Shown piece by piece: positions 9,312 through 16,946 of a stretch of 64,000 nt of DNA. A program made the translations under genes and the position numbers. How positions within the stretch are numbered: the first letter of the stretch is position 1; every line of letters begins with the position of its first letter. The notes below the pieces were generated by a model that had not been told where the DNA came from, did not search any database, and saw only the letters and a list, made by a program, of their open reading frames with translations. The DNA is taken from contig PHCZ01000001.1 of the NCBI GenBank assembly GCA_002840895.1, forward strand, positions 535,810 to 599,809, read 5' to 3'. This stretch comes from Bacteroidetes bacterium HGW-Bacteroidetes-8 (lineage in GTDB: Bacteria > Bacteroidota > Bacteroidia > Bacteroidales > UBA932).

Positions 9312-9722
9312 TTAAGAGGGATTTTCGCACAGTTCGGTGAGGATTCCTCCGGTCGATTTTGGGTGTAGAAATGCAATACTAAGTCCTTCAGCTCCTTTAC
9401 GTGGTGCTTTGTCAATAAGCTGAACACCTTTTTCGGCAAGCTCGTCCAGACTGCTCTGCAAACCTTCGGTTGTTGCAAAAGCAATATGATGCACTCCCTC
9501 TCCCTTTTTTTCAATGAATTTACCTATAGGACCATCAGGATCTGTACTCTCCAATAGCTCAATTTTTGTCTCTCCAATTTTGAAGAACGCTGTTTTAACT
9601 TTTTGATCTGCAACTTCTTCAACTGCATAGCACTTTAATCCGAGCAGCTCTTCATAGAGGGGTATAGCAATTTCTAAAGATTTAACGGCAATACCGATGT
9701 GCTCAATATGCGATAGTTTCAT
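9312..9722 (-). CDS. mce: Methylmalonyl-CoA epimerase
   Basis: This 136-residue VOC-fold enzyme interconverts the (R) and (S) forms of methylmalonyl-CoA, feeding the decarboxylase from the mutase product. Expected metal ligands are visible: His in HIEHIGIAV near the start, His in [11 protein letters not shown], and Glu in GGILTELCE near the end. It is the first gene of the operon, with a good promoter 43 bases upstream. The length matches the family. Confidence 0.93.
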   Translation of the reverse strand: MKLSHIEHIGIAVKSLEIAIPLYEELLGLKCYAVEEVADQKVKTAFFKIGETKIELLESTDPDGPIGKFIEKKGEGVHHIAFATTEGLQSSLDELAEKGVQLIDKAPRKGAEGLSIAFLHPKSTGGILTELCENPS

Positions 9723-9764
9723 TGTTGAATAATTTATTTGATTTATTACTTTTTAAAGAAGCGT

Positions 9765-9796
9765 CAAAGGTAAAAAAATATAAAGAGTATGCCAAA
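9765..9796 (-). promoter_or_regulatory. Promoter of the methylmalonyl-CoA decarboxylase operon
   Basis: The minus strand has TTTG (9793-9796), a 20-base spacer, and TACCTTTG (9765-9772). Both Bacteroidetes housekeeping elements are present with canonical spacing. The predicted start site is about 35 bases before the epimerase ATG. Confidence 0.75.
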
Positions 9797-9816
9797 AAAA
9801 GTAACTATTTGAAACA

Positions 9817-9842
9817 AAAAATGCCCCGAACGGGGCATTTTT
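9817..9842 (-). terminator. Strong intrinsic terminator downstream of yebC
   Basis: A perfect 12-bp stem, AAAAATGCCCCG with CGGGGCATTTTT, closes on a two-base loop and has five G-C pairs and flanking A/T runs. It begins 18 bases after the yebC stop codon. The symmetry could let it work in both directions, but only the minus-strand gene reads into it. Confidence 0.85.
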
Positions 9843-9859
9843 GCTATTATGCGAAATAA

Positions 9860-10576
9860 TTAAGGTTCCATTGTATGATAAACGTTTTGAACGTCATCAT
9901 CGTTTTCAAACTTCTCAATTAGTTTCTCAATTTCTGTTTTAGCATCCCCATCCAGCTTTTTTAGCTCTGTGTTAGGAATTCTCTCAAATCCTCCTGTTAT
10001 AAGTTCAAACCCTTTCTCCTCTATAAATTTTTGAATCGCTCCGTATGATTCATAACTTCCGTAAATAACCAGCTCTTCATCCTCCATAAAGAGCTCTTCG
10101 GCTCCAAAGTCTATCATCTCCAGTTCCAGCTCTTCAAGATCAAGTTGTTGTGAACTTTTTACCTTAAAAACACATTTGTGTTCAAACATAAATTCAACGC
10201 TTCCGGAGGTTCCAAGTGATCCTGAGAATTTGTTGAAATAACTTCTGATATTGGCTACTGTACGAGTTGTATTATCTGTTGCTGTCTCAATTAAGAAGGC
10301 TATACCGTGAGGACCATACCCTTCATAAACCACCTCTTTGTATTCACTGTGATCTTTTTCGACTGCACGCTTGATAGCTCTCTCAATGTTATCTTTGGGC
10401 ATATTCTCCGAACGGGCAGTAGAGATCAGAGCCCTGAGTCTTGGGTTGTTATCGGGATCTGGTCCGCTGCCTTTGACAGCCATAGTTATCTCCTTTCCCA
10501 AACGCGTAAAAACACGGGACATATTGCCCCAACGTTTCATTTTACGCTCCTTTCTGAATTCAAATGCTCTTCCCAT
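9860..10576 (-). CDS. yebC: YebC/PmpR family protein
   Basis: This 238-residue cytoplasmic protein belongs to the YebC/PmpR (TACO1-like) family, whose members act as DNA-binding regulators or, as shown more recently, help ribosomes through proline-rich stretches. The N terminus MGRAFEFRKERKMKRWGNMS and the motifs PDNNPRLRALISTARSENMP and EGYGPHGIAFLIE are diagnostic. The length is normal. It lies 32 bases downstream of the TPR protein and ends at a strong terminator, so the two probably share a transcript. Confidence 0.93.
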   Translation of the reverse strand: MGRAFEFRKERKMKRWGNMSRVFTRLGKEITMAVKGSGPDPDNNPRLRALISTARSENMPKDNIERAIKRAVEKDHSEYKEVVYEGYGPHGIAFLIETATDNTTRTVANIRSYFNKFSGSLGTSGSVEFMFEHKCVFKVKSSQQLDLEELELEMIDFGAEELFMEDEELVIYGSYESYGAIQKFIEEKGFELITGGFERIPNTELKKLDGDAKTEIEKLIEKFENDDDVQNVYHTMEP

Positions 10577-10608
10577 AAATAGAGTTATCTCCCCGGAAAA
10601 ATTTCTGG

Positions 10609-11277
10609 TTACTGTTTTATCCTCGCAATATACTTATCGGCTTCGTAGCCCTCCATACTCTGAGGATACTTCACCTTAATATCCTCATATATTTTGATTG
10701 CTTCGGCCTTATTACCAAGCTCTTCTTGCATAATAGCAGCTTTTTGCAGGTAACCTGCAGCGAAAACGTTGTCTGCGTGAGCAGCGGCCTTCAGGTAATA
10801 ACTAAGAGCCTCTTTGTTGTTCATAAGAGATGCATATGCGTCTCCGATGTTGCAAAGTGCTCTTGCCTGCATAATAGGATCATCTGATTTGTACCTCTTA
10901 AGATGTTTGATTGCCTGTTGGTAATTTCCAAGCTGAAGTTCGCTGATGCCGGCATACAGATACACAGATTTTGCAGCTGTAGAGCCATATTCATCAATAA
11001 TCTGATTAAAGCCCAAAGCATTACCGTCTCCGTTAAGGGCAAGTGCAAAAGAGTCTGCACGGAAAAATTGTTCGGCAACAAATGTTTGTGCAAGAGCCTC
11101 CTCTTTTAAGGGCTTACGATACAGTTGTTGATATGCAAACCCGATAGCAGAGATTACCAGAACAACAATTACAGAGTACAAAAGTGTATTCTTGTGCTTT
11201 TCGATAATTTGCTCGGTCTTGTTTAGAGCGTTCTCTACACTCTCTTCCGGATCTTGATGTTTAATTTTCTTTGACAT
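10609..11277 (-). CDS. Membrane-anchored TPR protein
   Basis: The 222-residue protein has a short charged N terminus, one transmembrane helix at about residues 33-51 (LLYSVIVVLVISAIGFAY), then TPR-like helical repeats to the end, for example SELQLGNYQQAIKHLKRY and AEAIKIYEDIKVKYPQS. The layout resembles the YfgM family of membrane-tethered TPR proteins involved in envelope protein traffic. That similarity is architectural, so the function is not assigned. It has its own promoter and is followed by yebC. Confidence 0.75.
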   Translation of the reverse strand: MSKKIKHQDPEESVENALNKTEQIIEKHKNTLLYSVIVVLVISAIGFAYQQLYRKPLKEEALAQTFVAEQFFRADSFALALNGDGNALGFNQIIDEYGSTAAKSVYLYAGISELQLGNYQQAIKHLKRYKSDDPIMQARALCNIGDAYASLMNNKEALSYYLKAAAHADNVFAAGYLQKAAIMQEELGNKAEAIKIYEDIKVKYPQSMEGYEADKYIARIKQ

Positions 11278-11300
11278 TTCTACGATTTTTTAGCAGGGTG

Positions 11301-11330
11301 CAAAATTACAATATTTTATCTAATCTCAAA
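11301..11330 (-). promoter_or_regulatory. Promoter of the TPR-yebC operon
   Basis: The minus strand has TTTG (11327-11330), an 18-base spacer and TAATTTTG (11301-11308). Transcription should start about 20 bases before the TPR gene ATG. Confidence 0.65.
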
Positions 11331-11350
11331 TTATAAATCGATAAAAGTAG

Positions 11351-11358
11351 TAACTTTG
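11351..11358 (+). promoter_or_regulatory. -7 box upstream of recF
   Basis: TAACTTTG matches TAnnTTTG and lies 19 bases before the recF ATG. No obvious -33 TTTG is seen. With the opposite promoter at 11301-11330 it forms a divergent promoter region of about 100 bases. Confidence 0.5.
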
Positions 11359-11377
11359 TGAGCCAACCAGGTTGCAG

Positions 11378-12466
11378 ATGTATTTAAAAAGGTTAATTAT
11401 CTCCGGATTTAAGAATATATCCGAAGCAGAAATAGAATTCTCGTCTAAGTTGAATTGTATTACGGGTATGAACGGCTCAGGCAAAACAAACCTTTTGGAT
11501 GCAATCTACTACCTCTCTATGACCAAGAGCTACTTCTCAAACACAGATATACATACTATCGCCTATGAACGTGATATATGCAGATTTTCAGGAGAGTATG
11601 CTAGGGATGACAACTCATTCGAGAACATCTCAATCTCTATGGAGAGAGAGGGTTTAAAACACATTAAAAGAAACAACAAAAGCTATAACAGAATTTCTGA
11701 GCATATAGGATTAATTCCTATTGTAATGGTCTCTCCTTATGATACTTGTCTTATCAATGAGTCTGGAGAGGAGAGGAGGAGATTTATAAATTCAATACTA
11801 TCTCAGCTGGATAAGGAGTATTTGCGAAAAGTTCAAAACTATAACCATCTTCTCCAGCAGAGAAACAGATTGCTAAAATCACAGGATATTAATGAGGTGC
11901 TTCTTGATACCTTCTCTCAAAGGATGTCTGTAAATGCCTCTTACATTTTCGCAAAAAGGGCCGAGTTTGCAAATTTGTTAATGCCTATTGCAGACAAGTA
12001 CTATAAAATGCTCTCCGGCGGAAAAGAGAGTATCTCTATTGTGTATAAATCTGATCTTCAAGAGGGTGGGCTTATGGAGTTGTTAAGTAGTTGTAGAACT
12101 AGAGATAATACACTTAAATACACCACCTGCGGAGTTCACAGAGACGATCTTCAGTTTTATATGGATAACTATCCATACAGGATATCCGGCTCTCAGGGTC
12201 AGCAGAAATCTTTTCTAATATCACTAAAACTTGCTCAGTTTGAAATAATGAGAGATATATATAAAAGGGCACCTCTTCTATTACTTGATGATGTCTTTGA
12301 TAAATTGGATATGGAGAGGGTAGAAGCACTTTTAAATCTGGTCTCCTCAAATTTTTTCGGGCAGATTTTTATTACCGACAGCAACAAAGTCAGAGTTGAG
12401 GCTATTCTCAATAAGATTAACGGAAGCACCTCTTCGTTTGAAATTAAAAACGGTGTAGTTTTATGA
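11378..12466 (+). CDS. recF: DNA replication and repair protein RecF
   Basis: This 362-residue SMC-like ATPase loads RecA at gaps with RecO and RecR. Walker A is GMNGSGKTNLL near residue 30, the ABC signature is SGSQGQQKSFLISLKLAQ near 270, and Walker B is PLLLLDDVFDKLD near 305. I chose the ATG at 11378; an in-frame TTG two codons upstream is less likely. The stop overlaps the next gene's ATG (ATGA), so recF and the DUF721 gene are translationally coupled. Length is normal. Confidence 0.95.
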   Translation: MYLKRLIISGFKNISEAEIEFSSKLNCITGMNGSGKTNLLDAIYYLSMTKSYFSNTDIHTIAYERDICRFSGEYARDDNSFENISISMEREGLKHIKRNNKSYNRISEHIGLIPIVMVSPYDTCLINESGEERRRFINSILSQLDKEYLRKVQNYNHLLQQRNRLLKSQDINEVLLDTFSQRMSVNASYIFAKRAEFANLLMPIADKYYKMLSGGKESISIVYKSDLQEGGLMELLSSCRTRDNTLKYTTCGVHRDDLQFYMDNYPYRISGSQGQQKSFLISLKLAQFEIMRDIYKRAPLLLLDDVFDKLDMERVEALLNLVSSNFFGQIFITDSNKVRVEAILNKINGSTSSFEIKNGVVL

Positions 12467-12753
12467 GACGTGAGCGAGTTGTAAAAGTTGGAGAGCTTTT
12501 TCGGGATTTTTTAAAGAGCTCCGGTCTGGATGACGGGATTCTCAGAATGAGAATTTTTGAAGCGTGGGATGAGGTTGTAGGGGAGAAGTATACCGATTAC
12601 ACTTTGGAGAAGTTCTTTAAAGAGGGGAGACTTTTTTGTAAAATATCATCATCTCCGGCAAGGAATCATCTCTTTATGGAGAGACTCAATATTGTGAAAA
12701 AGATAAACGAAAAACTTGGGGAAGATATTGTTAAAGTATTGATATTAAAGTAG
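12463..12753 (+). CDS. DUF721 (DciA-like) protein
   Basis: This small protein of 96 residues has the DUF721 core, including FEAWDEVVGEKYTDYT and GRLFCKISSSPARNHLFMERL. Larger DUF721 proteins include DciA, the ancestral loader/partner of the replicative helicase; this short form holds little besides the domain. It is coupled to recF by a four-base overlap and to the next gene by one base, so it belongs to a compact operon. A replication or repair role is suggested by family and context but not shown. Confidence 0.8.
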   Translation: MRRERVVKVGELFRDFLKSSGLDDGILRMRIFEAWDEVVGEKYTDYTLEKFFKEGRLFCKISSSPARNHLFMERLNIVKKINEKLGEDIVKVLILK

Positions 12754-13877
12754 TGAGTACTAAATTTAATATAGTTGTAGATGCCGATATTCCCTTCATA
12801 GAGGGAGTTCTTGAACCATTTTGCAGTGTAAAATATCTTAAGGGTGAGCATATCGACAATACTATAGTACACAATGCAGATGCTCTTATAATCAGAACCC
12901 GAACTAAGTGTGATTCCAGCTTGCTTGATAACAGTAGAGTTAAGGCGATATTCAGTGCCACAATAGGTTGCGACCATATCGATACACTCTACTGCAACAG
13001 AGCCGGAATAAGCATCTACAATGCAGCCGGATGTAATTCCCAGGGGGTAGTTCAATATGTTATTACCTCTCTGATTGCAATTGCCCAAAGGGAGGGTTTA
13101 GAGTCACTCCCAAAGTCAATAGGTATAGTAGGAGCGGGGAGTGTCGGTGAGAGGCTGGCTGCTTTGACTCTTGAACTTGGGTTCAATGTGTTTAGGTGTG
13201 ATCCTCCCAAAAAAGAGAACCTGCTCAAAGGTATCTCCAATCCATCTTTTGGAGACTACAGGCTTACGGTAGAGGACTATTATGATCTTGATACCACTCT
13301 AAAGAGTTGTGGAATTATCTCCTTGCACGTACCTCTTGATAAAACTACCGACAATATGTGCTCGACTGCTTTTTTCTCAAATATGGTTAATGGGACAATA
13401 TTTATAAACAGTAGCAGGGGTGAGGTGGTAGATGATGTAGCTTTAATTAGAGATAGAGGCTCTCTTGGCCCTGTTATTCTTGATGTTTGGAGAGACGAGC
13501 CAAATATAAAGAGTGAGGTTTTAAAGATATCCAATATCGCCACTCCTCACATAGCTGGCTACTCTCTGGAGGGAAAGATAAATGCCACTCTTTTTACACT
13601 TCGTAACTTTGCCAGCCACTATTCAATCGAGAGGCTCTATGACTACTCAATTCCATTGCCCTCCTCCTCGGAAATTCCGTTTGTTAAAAACAATAAAATT
13701 AGCTCTATAGATAATGCTGCAGCACTGCTTCTCTCCTCCTTCCCGATATGGGATGAAGATAGAGCGTTGAGAGAGAGTCCGTATCTTTTTGAACAGATTA
13801 GATTGAATTACAGATACAGAAGGGAGTTAACAGTTAGAACTAAGGAGATTTTAAAAGAGTTGCTCAACAACAGATGA
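12753..13877 (+). CDS. pdxB: 4-phosphoerythronate dehydrogenase (PdxB)
   Basis: This 374-residue D-2-hydroxyacid dehydrogenase family enzyme oxidises 4-phosphoerythronate in DXP-independent-type pyridoxal phosphate synthesis. It has the NAD motif GIVGAGSVGERLA near residue 125 and the catalytic set: Arg in INSSRGEVVDD, Glu in DVWRDEPNI and His in IATPHIAGYSLEGK. The N-terminal ATIGCDHID pattern is typical for PdxB. The start codon is GTG, overlapping the preceding TAG stop by one base. It ends 18 bases before the DUF4301 gene. Confidence 0.9.
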   Translation: MSTKFNIVVDADIPFIEGVLEPFCSVKYLKGEHIDNTIVHNADALIIRTRTKCDSSLLDNSRVKAIFSATIGCDHIDTLYCNRAGISIYNAAGCNSQGVVQYVITSLIAIAQREGLESLPKSIGIVGAGSVGERLAALTLELGFNVFRCDPPKKENLLKGISNPSFGDYRLTVEDYYDLDTTLKSCGIISLHVPLDKTTDNMCSTAFFSNMVNGTIFINSSRGEVVDDVALIRDRGSLGPVILDVWRDEPNIKSEVLKISNIATPHIAGYSLEGKINATLFTLRNFASHYSIERLYDYSIPLPSSSEIPFVKNNKISSIDNAAALLLSSFPIWDEDRALRESPYLFEQIRLNYRYRRELTVRTKEILKELLNNR

Positions 13878-13895
13878 ACTACAAAATAGTATACT

Positions 13896-15374
13896 ATGCT
13901 TACAGAATTGGATTTAAAACAGATTGAGCAGAGAGGTGCAAGTGTGGATGATATCCAGAAACAGTTAGCCCATTTTAAGAGTGGATTCCCATATTTGGAG
14001 ATTGTTGCTCCGGCTACCCCTTTGAGAGGAATCAAAGTACTCTCCCGTAAAGATCAAAAAGAGGCATTAAAGAGATATGAGAGTTACAATGGAGAGCTTT
14101 GCAAGTTTGTTCCAGCTTCGGGTGCTGCAACAAGGATGTTTAAAGATCTTTACGAAGCATTAAGCACAATAGAAAAGGGCAACTCTATCCCAGAAGAGTC
14201 TCCTGCTTACAGATTCTTTGAGGATTTAAAAAAATTCCCTTTCTATAAAGATCTTTCCAATTGTCCCTCTTTTAATATAGAAAATCAAGAATCAATTCTA
14301 CGGTCACTTCTGATGCCGGAAGGCCTTGGCTACGGCTCAATGCCTAAAGGGCTAATCAAATTTCACAGATATGGCAAAAATGTCAGGACACCTTTTGAAG
14401 AGCATCTAGCCGAAGCGTCAAAATATGCCAAAACTTCTGACGGAATTGCCAGAATGATGGTAACAGTCTCAAAAGAACATCTTTACGGATTTGAACAACT
14501 TCTTTTACAGGTACAACACGATTATGAGAGAATGTACGGATGTAAATTTGAGGTAACCTTTACTCAGCAAAAAACAGCAACAGATACTATAGCTGTAGAT
14601 ATGGAGAACAGACCATTCAGAGGTGCAGACGGTAACCTCCTCTTTCGGCCTGCCGGTCACGGAGCACTAATAGAGAACCTCAATGAACTGGAGTCAGATA
14701 TTGTAGTAATAAAGAACATAGACAATATCTGCAGAGATGAGCATACCGGAGATACTATCCACTGGAAAAGAGTACTGATTGGTACATTAATCGGCCTACA
14801 AGTAAAGATAAATCAATATCTTAAATCTCTGGAGTGCAGTAAGGAGGAGAAATTATTCAAGGAGATAATAAACTTTCTTGAGAGGGAGTTTTCCATTGTT
14901 CTGCCACAAATACCAAAAGATATACTAAAGGAGTATCTTTGGGCTAAGCTGAACCGCCCTGTAAGAGTGTGTGGTATGGTCAAAAACCTGGGAGAACCGG
15001 GAGGGGGGCCCTACATTGTAAAAGACGCAGACGGTGCAACATCATTGCAAATACTAGAGAGTGCGCAACTAAATATCCAAGATTTAAAGGTAAAAGAGAT
15101 AGTGGAGAGATCTACTCATTTCAACCCGGTAGATATTGTATGTTCGATCAAAAACTTTAGAGGCGATAAATTTAATCTGCACAAATATGTAGATTCCGAA
15201 ACTGGTTTCATCTCATATAAGAGCGCAGAGGGGAGACCCATAAAAGCAATTGAACTTCCCGGCTTATGGAACGGTGCAATGAGCCAGTGGAATACACTAT
15301 TTGTGGAGGTACCTGTAACCACCTTCTCTCCGGTTAAAACCATACTTGATCTTTTAAGAGCGGAGCATCAGTAG
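13896..15374 (+). CDS. DUF4301 family protein
   Basis: This 492-residue protein belongs to DUF4301, a Bacteroidetes family of unknown function. It is soluble, without signal peptide. The segment KFVPASGAATRMFKDL near residue 75 resembles the Gly-rich nucleotide loop of sugar nucleotidyltransferases, and PVRVCGMVKNLGEPGGGPY near 360 is another conserved-looking loop. It is the last gene of the recF-DUF721-pdxB group and converges on the sigma operon with a nine-base gap and no obvious terminator. A nucleotidyltransferase-like activity is only a guess from the motif. Confidence 0.8.
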   Translation: MLTELDLKQIEQRGASVDDIQKQLAHFKSGFPYLEIVAPATPLRGIKVLSRKDQKEALKRYESYNGELCKFVPASGAATRMFKDLYEALSTIEKGNSIPEESPAYRFFEDLKKFPFYKDLSNCPSFNIENQESILRSLLMPEGLGYGSMPKGLIKFHRYGKNVRTPFEEHLAEASKYAKTSDGIARMMVTVSKEHLYGFEQLLLQVQHDYERMYGCKFEVTFTQQKTATDTIAVDMENRPFRGADGNLLFRPAGHGALIENLNELESDIVVIKNIDNICRDEHTGDTIHWKRVLIGTLIGLQVKINQYLKSLECSKEEKLFKEIINFLEREFSIVLPQIPKDILKEYLWAKLNRPVRVCGMVKNLGEPGGGPYIVKDADGATSLQILESAQLNIQDLKVKEIVERSTHFNPVDIVCSIKNFRGDKFNLHKYVDSETGFISYKSAEGRPIKAIELPGLWNGAMSQWNTLFVEVPVTTFSPVKTILDLLRAEHQ

Positions 15375-15383
15375 ATCTCTCAT

Positions 15384-15797
15384 TTAAGAGTTATTTACTG
15401 ATTTTCCGGAACTATACAAGTAATTCTGTGCAAATTGCTGAATAACAATAAGTAATGCTGTATTTGCAGCTAATATATACCATAGTAAAGTGCCGTCATT
15501 AATAAATATCCATTTTACTCTGTAGAGAAGTTGTTTTACTCCTAAATTTGAGTTAAAGAGTCTCAAATCTTCAATTGATAGATTGAAATAGTTGTTATTC
15601 AGATATATAAATGAAAAAATCAAGAGCGCAGAAGCACAAAGAGAGACAACAATTATCTGAATCGTTTCATCTCTTCTCTCTCTTCTTACCCTTTCTGAAT
15701 CAATTTTTGAAGAGACTCTCCGGGCAAATGAGTGAGGTATAGATTTATCATCGATCTCAAATAGAAGATCTTTTAAAATTTCATCCTTTTTATCCAT
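15384..15797 (-). CDS. Membrane protein paired with ECF sigma (candidate anti-sigma factor)
   Basis: The 137-residue protein has a charged N-terminal segment of about 45 residues, a transmembrane helix at about 46-66 (IIVVSLCASALLIFSFIYL), and a second near 103-121 (LLWYILAANTALLIVIQQF). Its start overlaps the stop of the ECF sigma gene by eight bases. Cytoplasmic tail plus membrane anchor beside a sigma gene is how anti-sigma factors are usually arranged. However, the zinc-binding HxxxCxxC motif is absent and I do not recognise the family, so the role is inferred from context only. Confidence 0.6.
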   Translation of the reverse strand: MDKKDEILKDLLFEIDDKSIPHSFARRVSSKIDSERVRRERRDETIQIIVVSLCASALLIFSFIYLNNNYFNLSIEDLRLFNSNLGVKQLLYRVKWIFINDGTLLWYILAANTALLIVIQQFAQNYLYSSGKSVNNS

Positions 15798-16353
15798 AGC
15801 TTACCTCCATTTTTTCATCCACCATTTCACCCATTCTCTTTTTAATTCGGTGGAGTTTTACTTTTACATTTGACTCTTTTGTGCCTGTGATATCTGCTAT
15901 CTCTTTAATGCTCTTTTCGTGATTGTAAAACAGTGCAATCAAGAACCTCTCGGACGTGTCCAAAGAGGAGAGCATCCTGTTTAGTAATTCAAATCTTTTC
16001 TCTCTTATATATGCCTCTTCCTCAGAGTTGTCAGAACAATAATTTGATGAGATTTGTGCACTATCAACAGGTACAAAGTTAACTTTTTTCAATCTGGTTT
16101 TTGAGATTGACATATTATATGCAATCCTAAAGAGCCAGGTTGAAAGCGAGGAGTCACCCCTGAATTTATTAAGAGAGAAAAATGCTTTTACAAAAACATC
16201 CTGAGCCACCTCCTCTGCGTCCTCTCTACAGGGTATCACACCTCTAATCACAGAGAGTACTCTTGGAGAGTACTCCTCTACAATAACCTTGTAAAGCTCC
16301 TGGTCTCCGTTACGGATTAACTCTATTATACGTAGCTCCTCTTCTCTTTTCAT
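15790..16353 (-). CDS. ECF-type RNA polymerase sigma factor
   Basis: This 187-residue sigma-70 protein has only regions 2 and 4. Region 2 runs about residues 25-95 (DAEEVAQDVFVKAF, STWLFRIAYNMS), and the region 4 helix-turn-helix lies about 130-180 (IKEIADITGTKESNVKVKLH). It is followed by an overlapping membrane gene and faces a divergent DUF6249 gene. Two promoters precede it: a housekeeping-type box at 16432-16439 and an ECF-type promoter at 16364-16389, whose twin fires the other way. Auto-regulation is therefore likely. The signal sensed is unknown. Confidence 0.92.
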   Translation of the reverse strand: MKREEELRIIELIRNGDQELYKVIVEEYSPRVLSVIRGVIPCREDAEEVAQDVFVKAFFSLNKFRGDSSLSTWLFRIAYNMSISKTRLKKVNFVPVDSAQISSNYCSDNSEEEAYIREKRFELLNRMLSSLDTSERFLIALFYNHEKSIKEIADITGTKESNVKVKLHRIKKRMGEMVDEKMEVSYG

Positions 16354-16363
16354 TCAGCAATTA

Positions 16364-16389
16364 GACGCATCTCAATCCTTATGGTTACA
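16364..16389 (-). promoter_or_regulatory. ECF-type promoter of the sigma operon
   Basis: Minus strand: TGTAACC (16383-16389), exactly 15 bases, then CGTC (16364-16367). An AAC-containing -35 with a CGTC -10 is the usual form of ECF promoters. The predicted start is only about five bases before the sigma ATG. Confidence 0.6.
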
Positions 16390-16400
16390 AATCTGTAACC
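16383..16400. repeat. Inverted repeat shared by two divergent ECF promoters
   Basis: GGTTACA-AATC-TGTAACC is a perfect 7-bp inverted repeat. Each arm serves as the -35 element of a promoter pointing away from the centre, with the same 15-base spacing to CGTC on both sides. Confidence 0.75.
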
Positions 16401-16419
16401 TTTTTTAAATTAAATCGTC
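16394..16419 (+). promoter_or_regulatory. ECF-type promoter of the DUF6249 gene
   Basis: Plus strand: TGTAACC (16394-16400), 15 bases including a T6 run, then CGTC (16416-16419). It mirrors the promoter of the sigma gene. The predicted start is about 38 bases before the DUF6249 ATG. Confidence 0.6.
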
Positions 16420-16431
16420 AAATGAGCAAAA

Positions 16432-16439
16432 CAAAATTA
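16432..16439 (-). promoter_or_regulatory. Distal housekeeping-type -7 box of the sigma operon
   Basis: The minus strand reads TAATTTTG, matching TAnnTTTG. A transcript from here would carry the inverted repeat in a leader of about 70 bases before the sigma ATG. Confidence 0.4.
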
Positions 16440-16463
16440 CTTTTTATTTAAAAATTTGACATT

Positions 16464-16874
16464 ATGATGGAATTTATCTCAATTCCGGTTACATTCGGAA
16501 TAGGCGCTTATGCATTTTATAAACTTGTGGAGTTGTTTGCAAGGAAGAAAGAGAGAATAATGATTATTGAAAGACTCTCACAAATTAGCAGTACTAACAT
16601 CGAAAATCTGGATATCTCAAGGATTTTTGGGGAAGGAAAAAATTTTAACAACAAATTTTTATCCTTAAGAATTGGATCGCTTCTGATGGGTTTGGGTTTC
16701 GGACTTTTAGTCGGAATTGTAATAGCATATGGGATGTATGGCTCTTCCGGCTCACTTTCATATGAGACTATGCAATCTATGAGCGTTGTCTATGGAGCTT
16801 CAACTCTCTGTTTTGGAGGTGTTGGTCTTCTTTTAGGATTTATTGTTGAGTCTAAAATGTCTAAGAACAAGTAG
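16464..16874 (+). CDS. DUF6249-like membrane protein
   Basis: This 136-residue protein has an N-terminal hydrophobic helix (about 4-22), a basic cytoplasmic stretch (KKERIMIIERL), and two C-terminal transmembrane helices near residues 75-93 and 108-128. The layout matches DUF6249, small membrane proteins that often accompany ECF sigma genes in Bacteroidetes. It faces the sigma operon and shares the symmetric promoter, so it is probably a regulon member. The first ATG is used; another follows directly. A bidirectional terminator follows. Confidence 0.7.
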   Translation: MMEFISIPVTFGIGAYAFYKLVELFARKKERIMIIERLSQISSTNIENLDISRIFGEGKNFNNKFLSLRIGSLLMGLGFGLLVGIVIAYGMYGSSGSLSYETMQSMSVVYGASTLCFGGVGLLLGFIVESKMSKNK

Positions 16875-16888
16875 AGATATGTAATATG

Positions 16889-16928
16889 AAAAGAGGAAGA
16901 CCAAATAACTTTTTAGTCTTCCTCTTTT
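16889..16928. terminator. Bidirectional intrinsic terminator
   Basis: A 13-bp perfect stem, AAAAGAGGAAGAC with GTCTTCCTCTTTT, encloses a 14-base loop and is flanked by A and T runs. It lies between the convergent DUF6249 and deoxyhypusine-synthase-like genes, 14 and 18 bases from their stops. Confidence 0.85.
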
Positions 16929-16946
16929 TATATATATAACGAACAA

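Noticed and set aside
9723..9816. Cobalamin or biotin riboswitch before the methylmalonyl-CoA operon
   Set aside because: The leader is only about 35 bases and has no B12-box; the BirA-type palindrome was not seen either.
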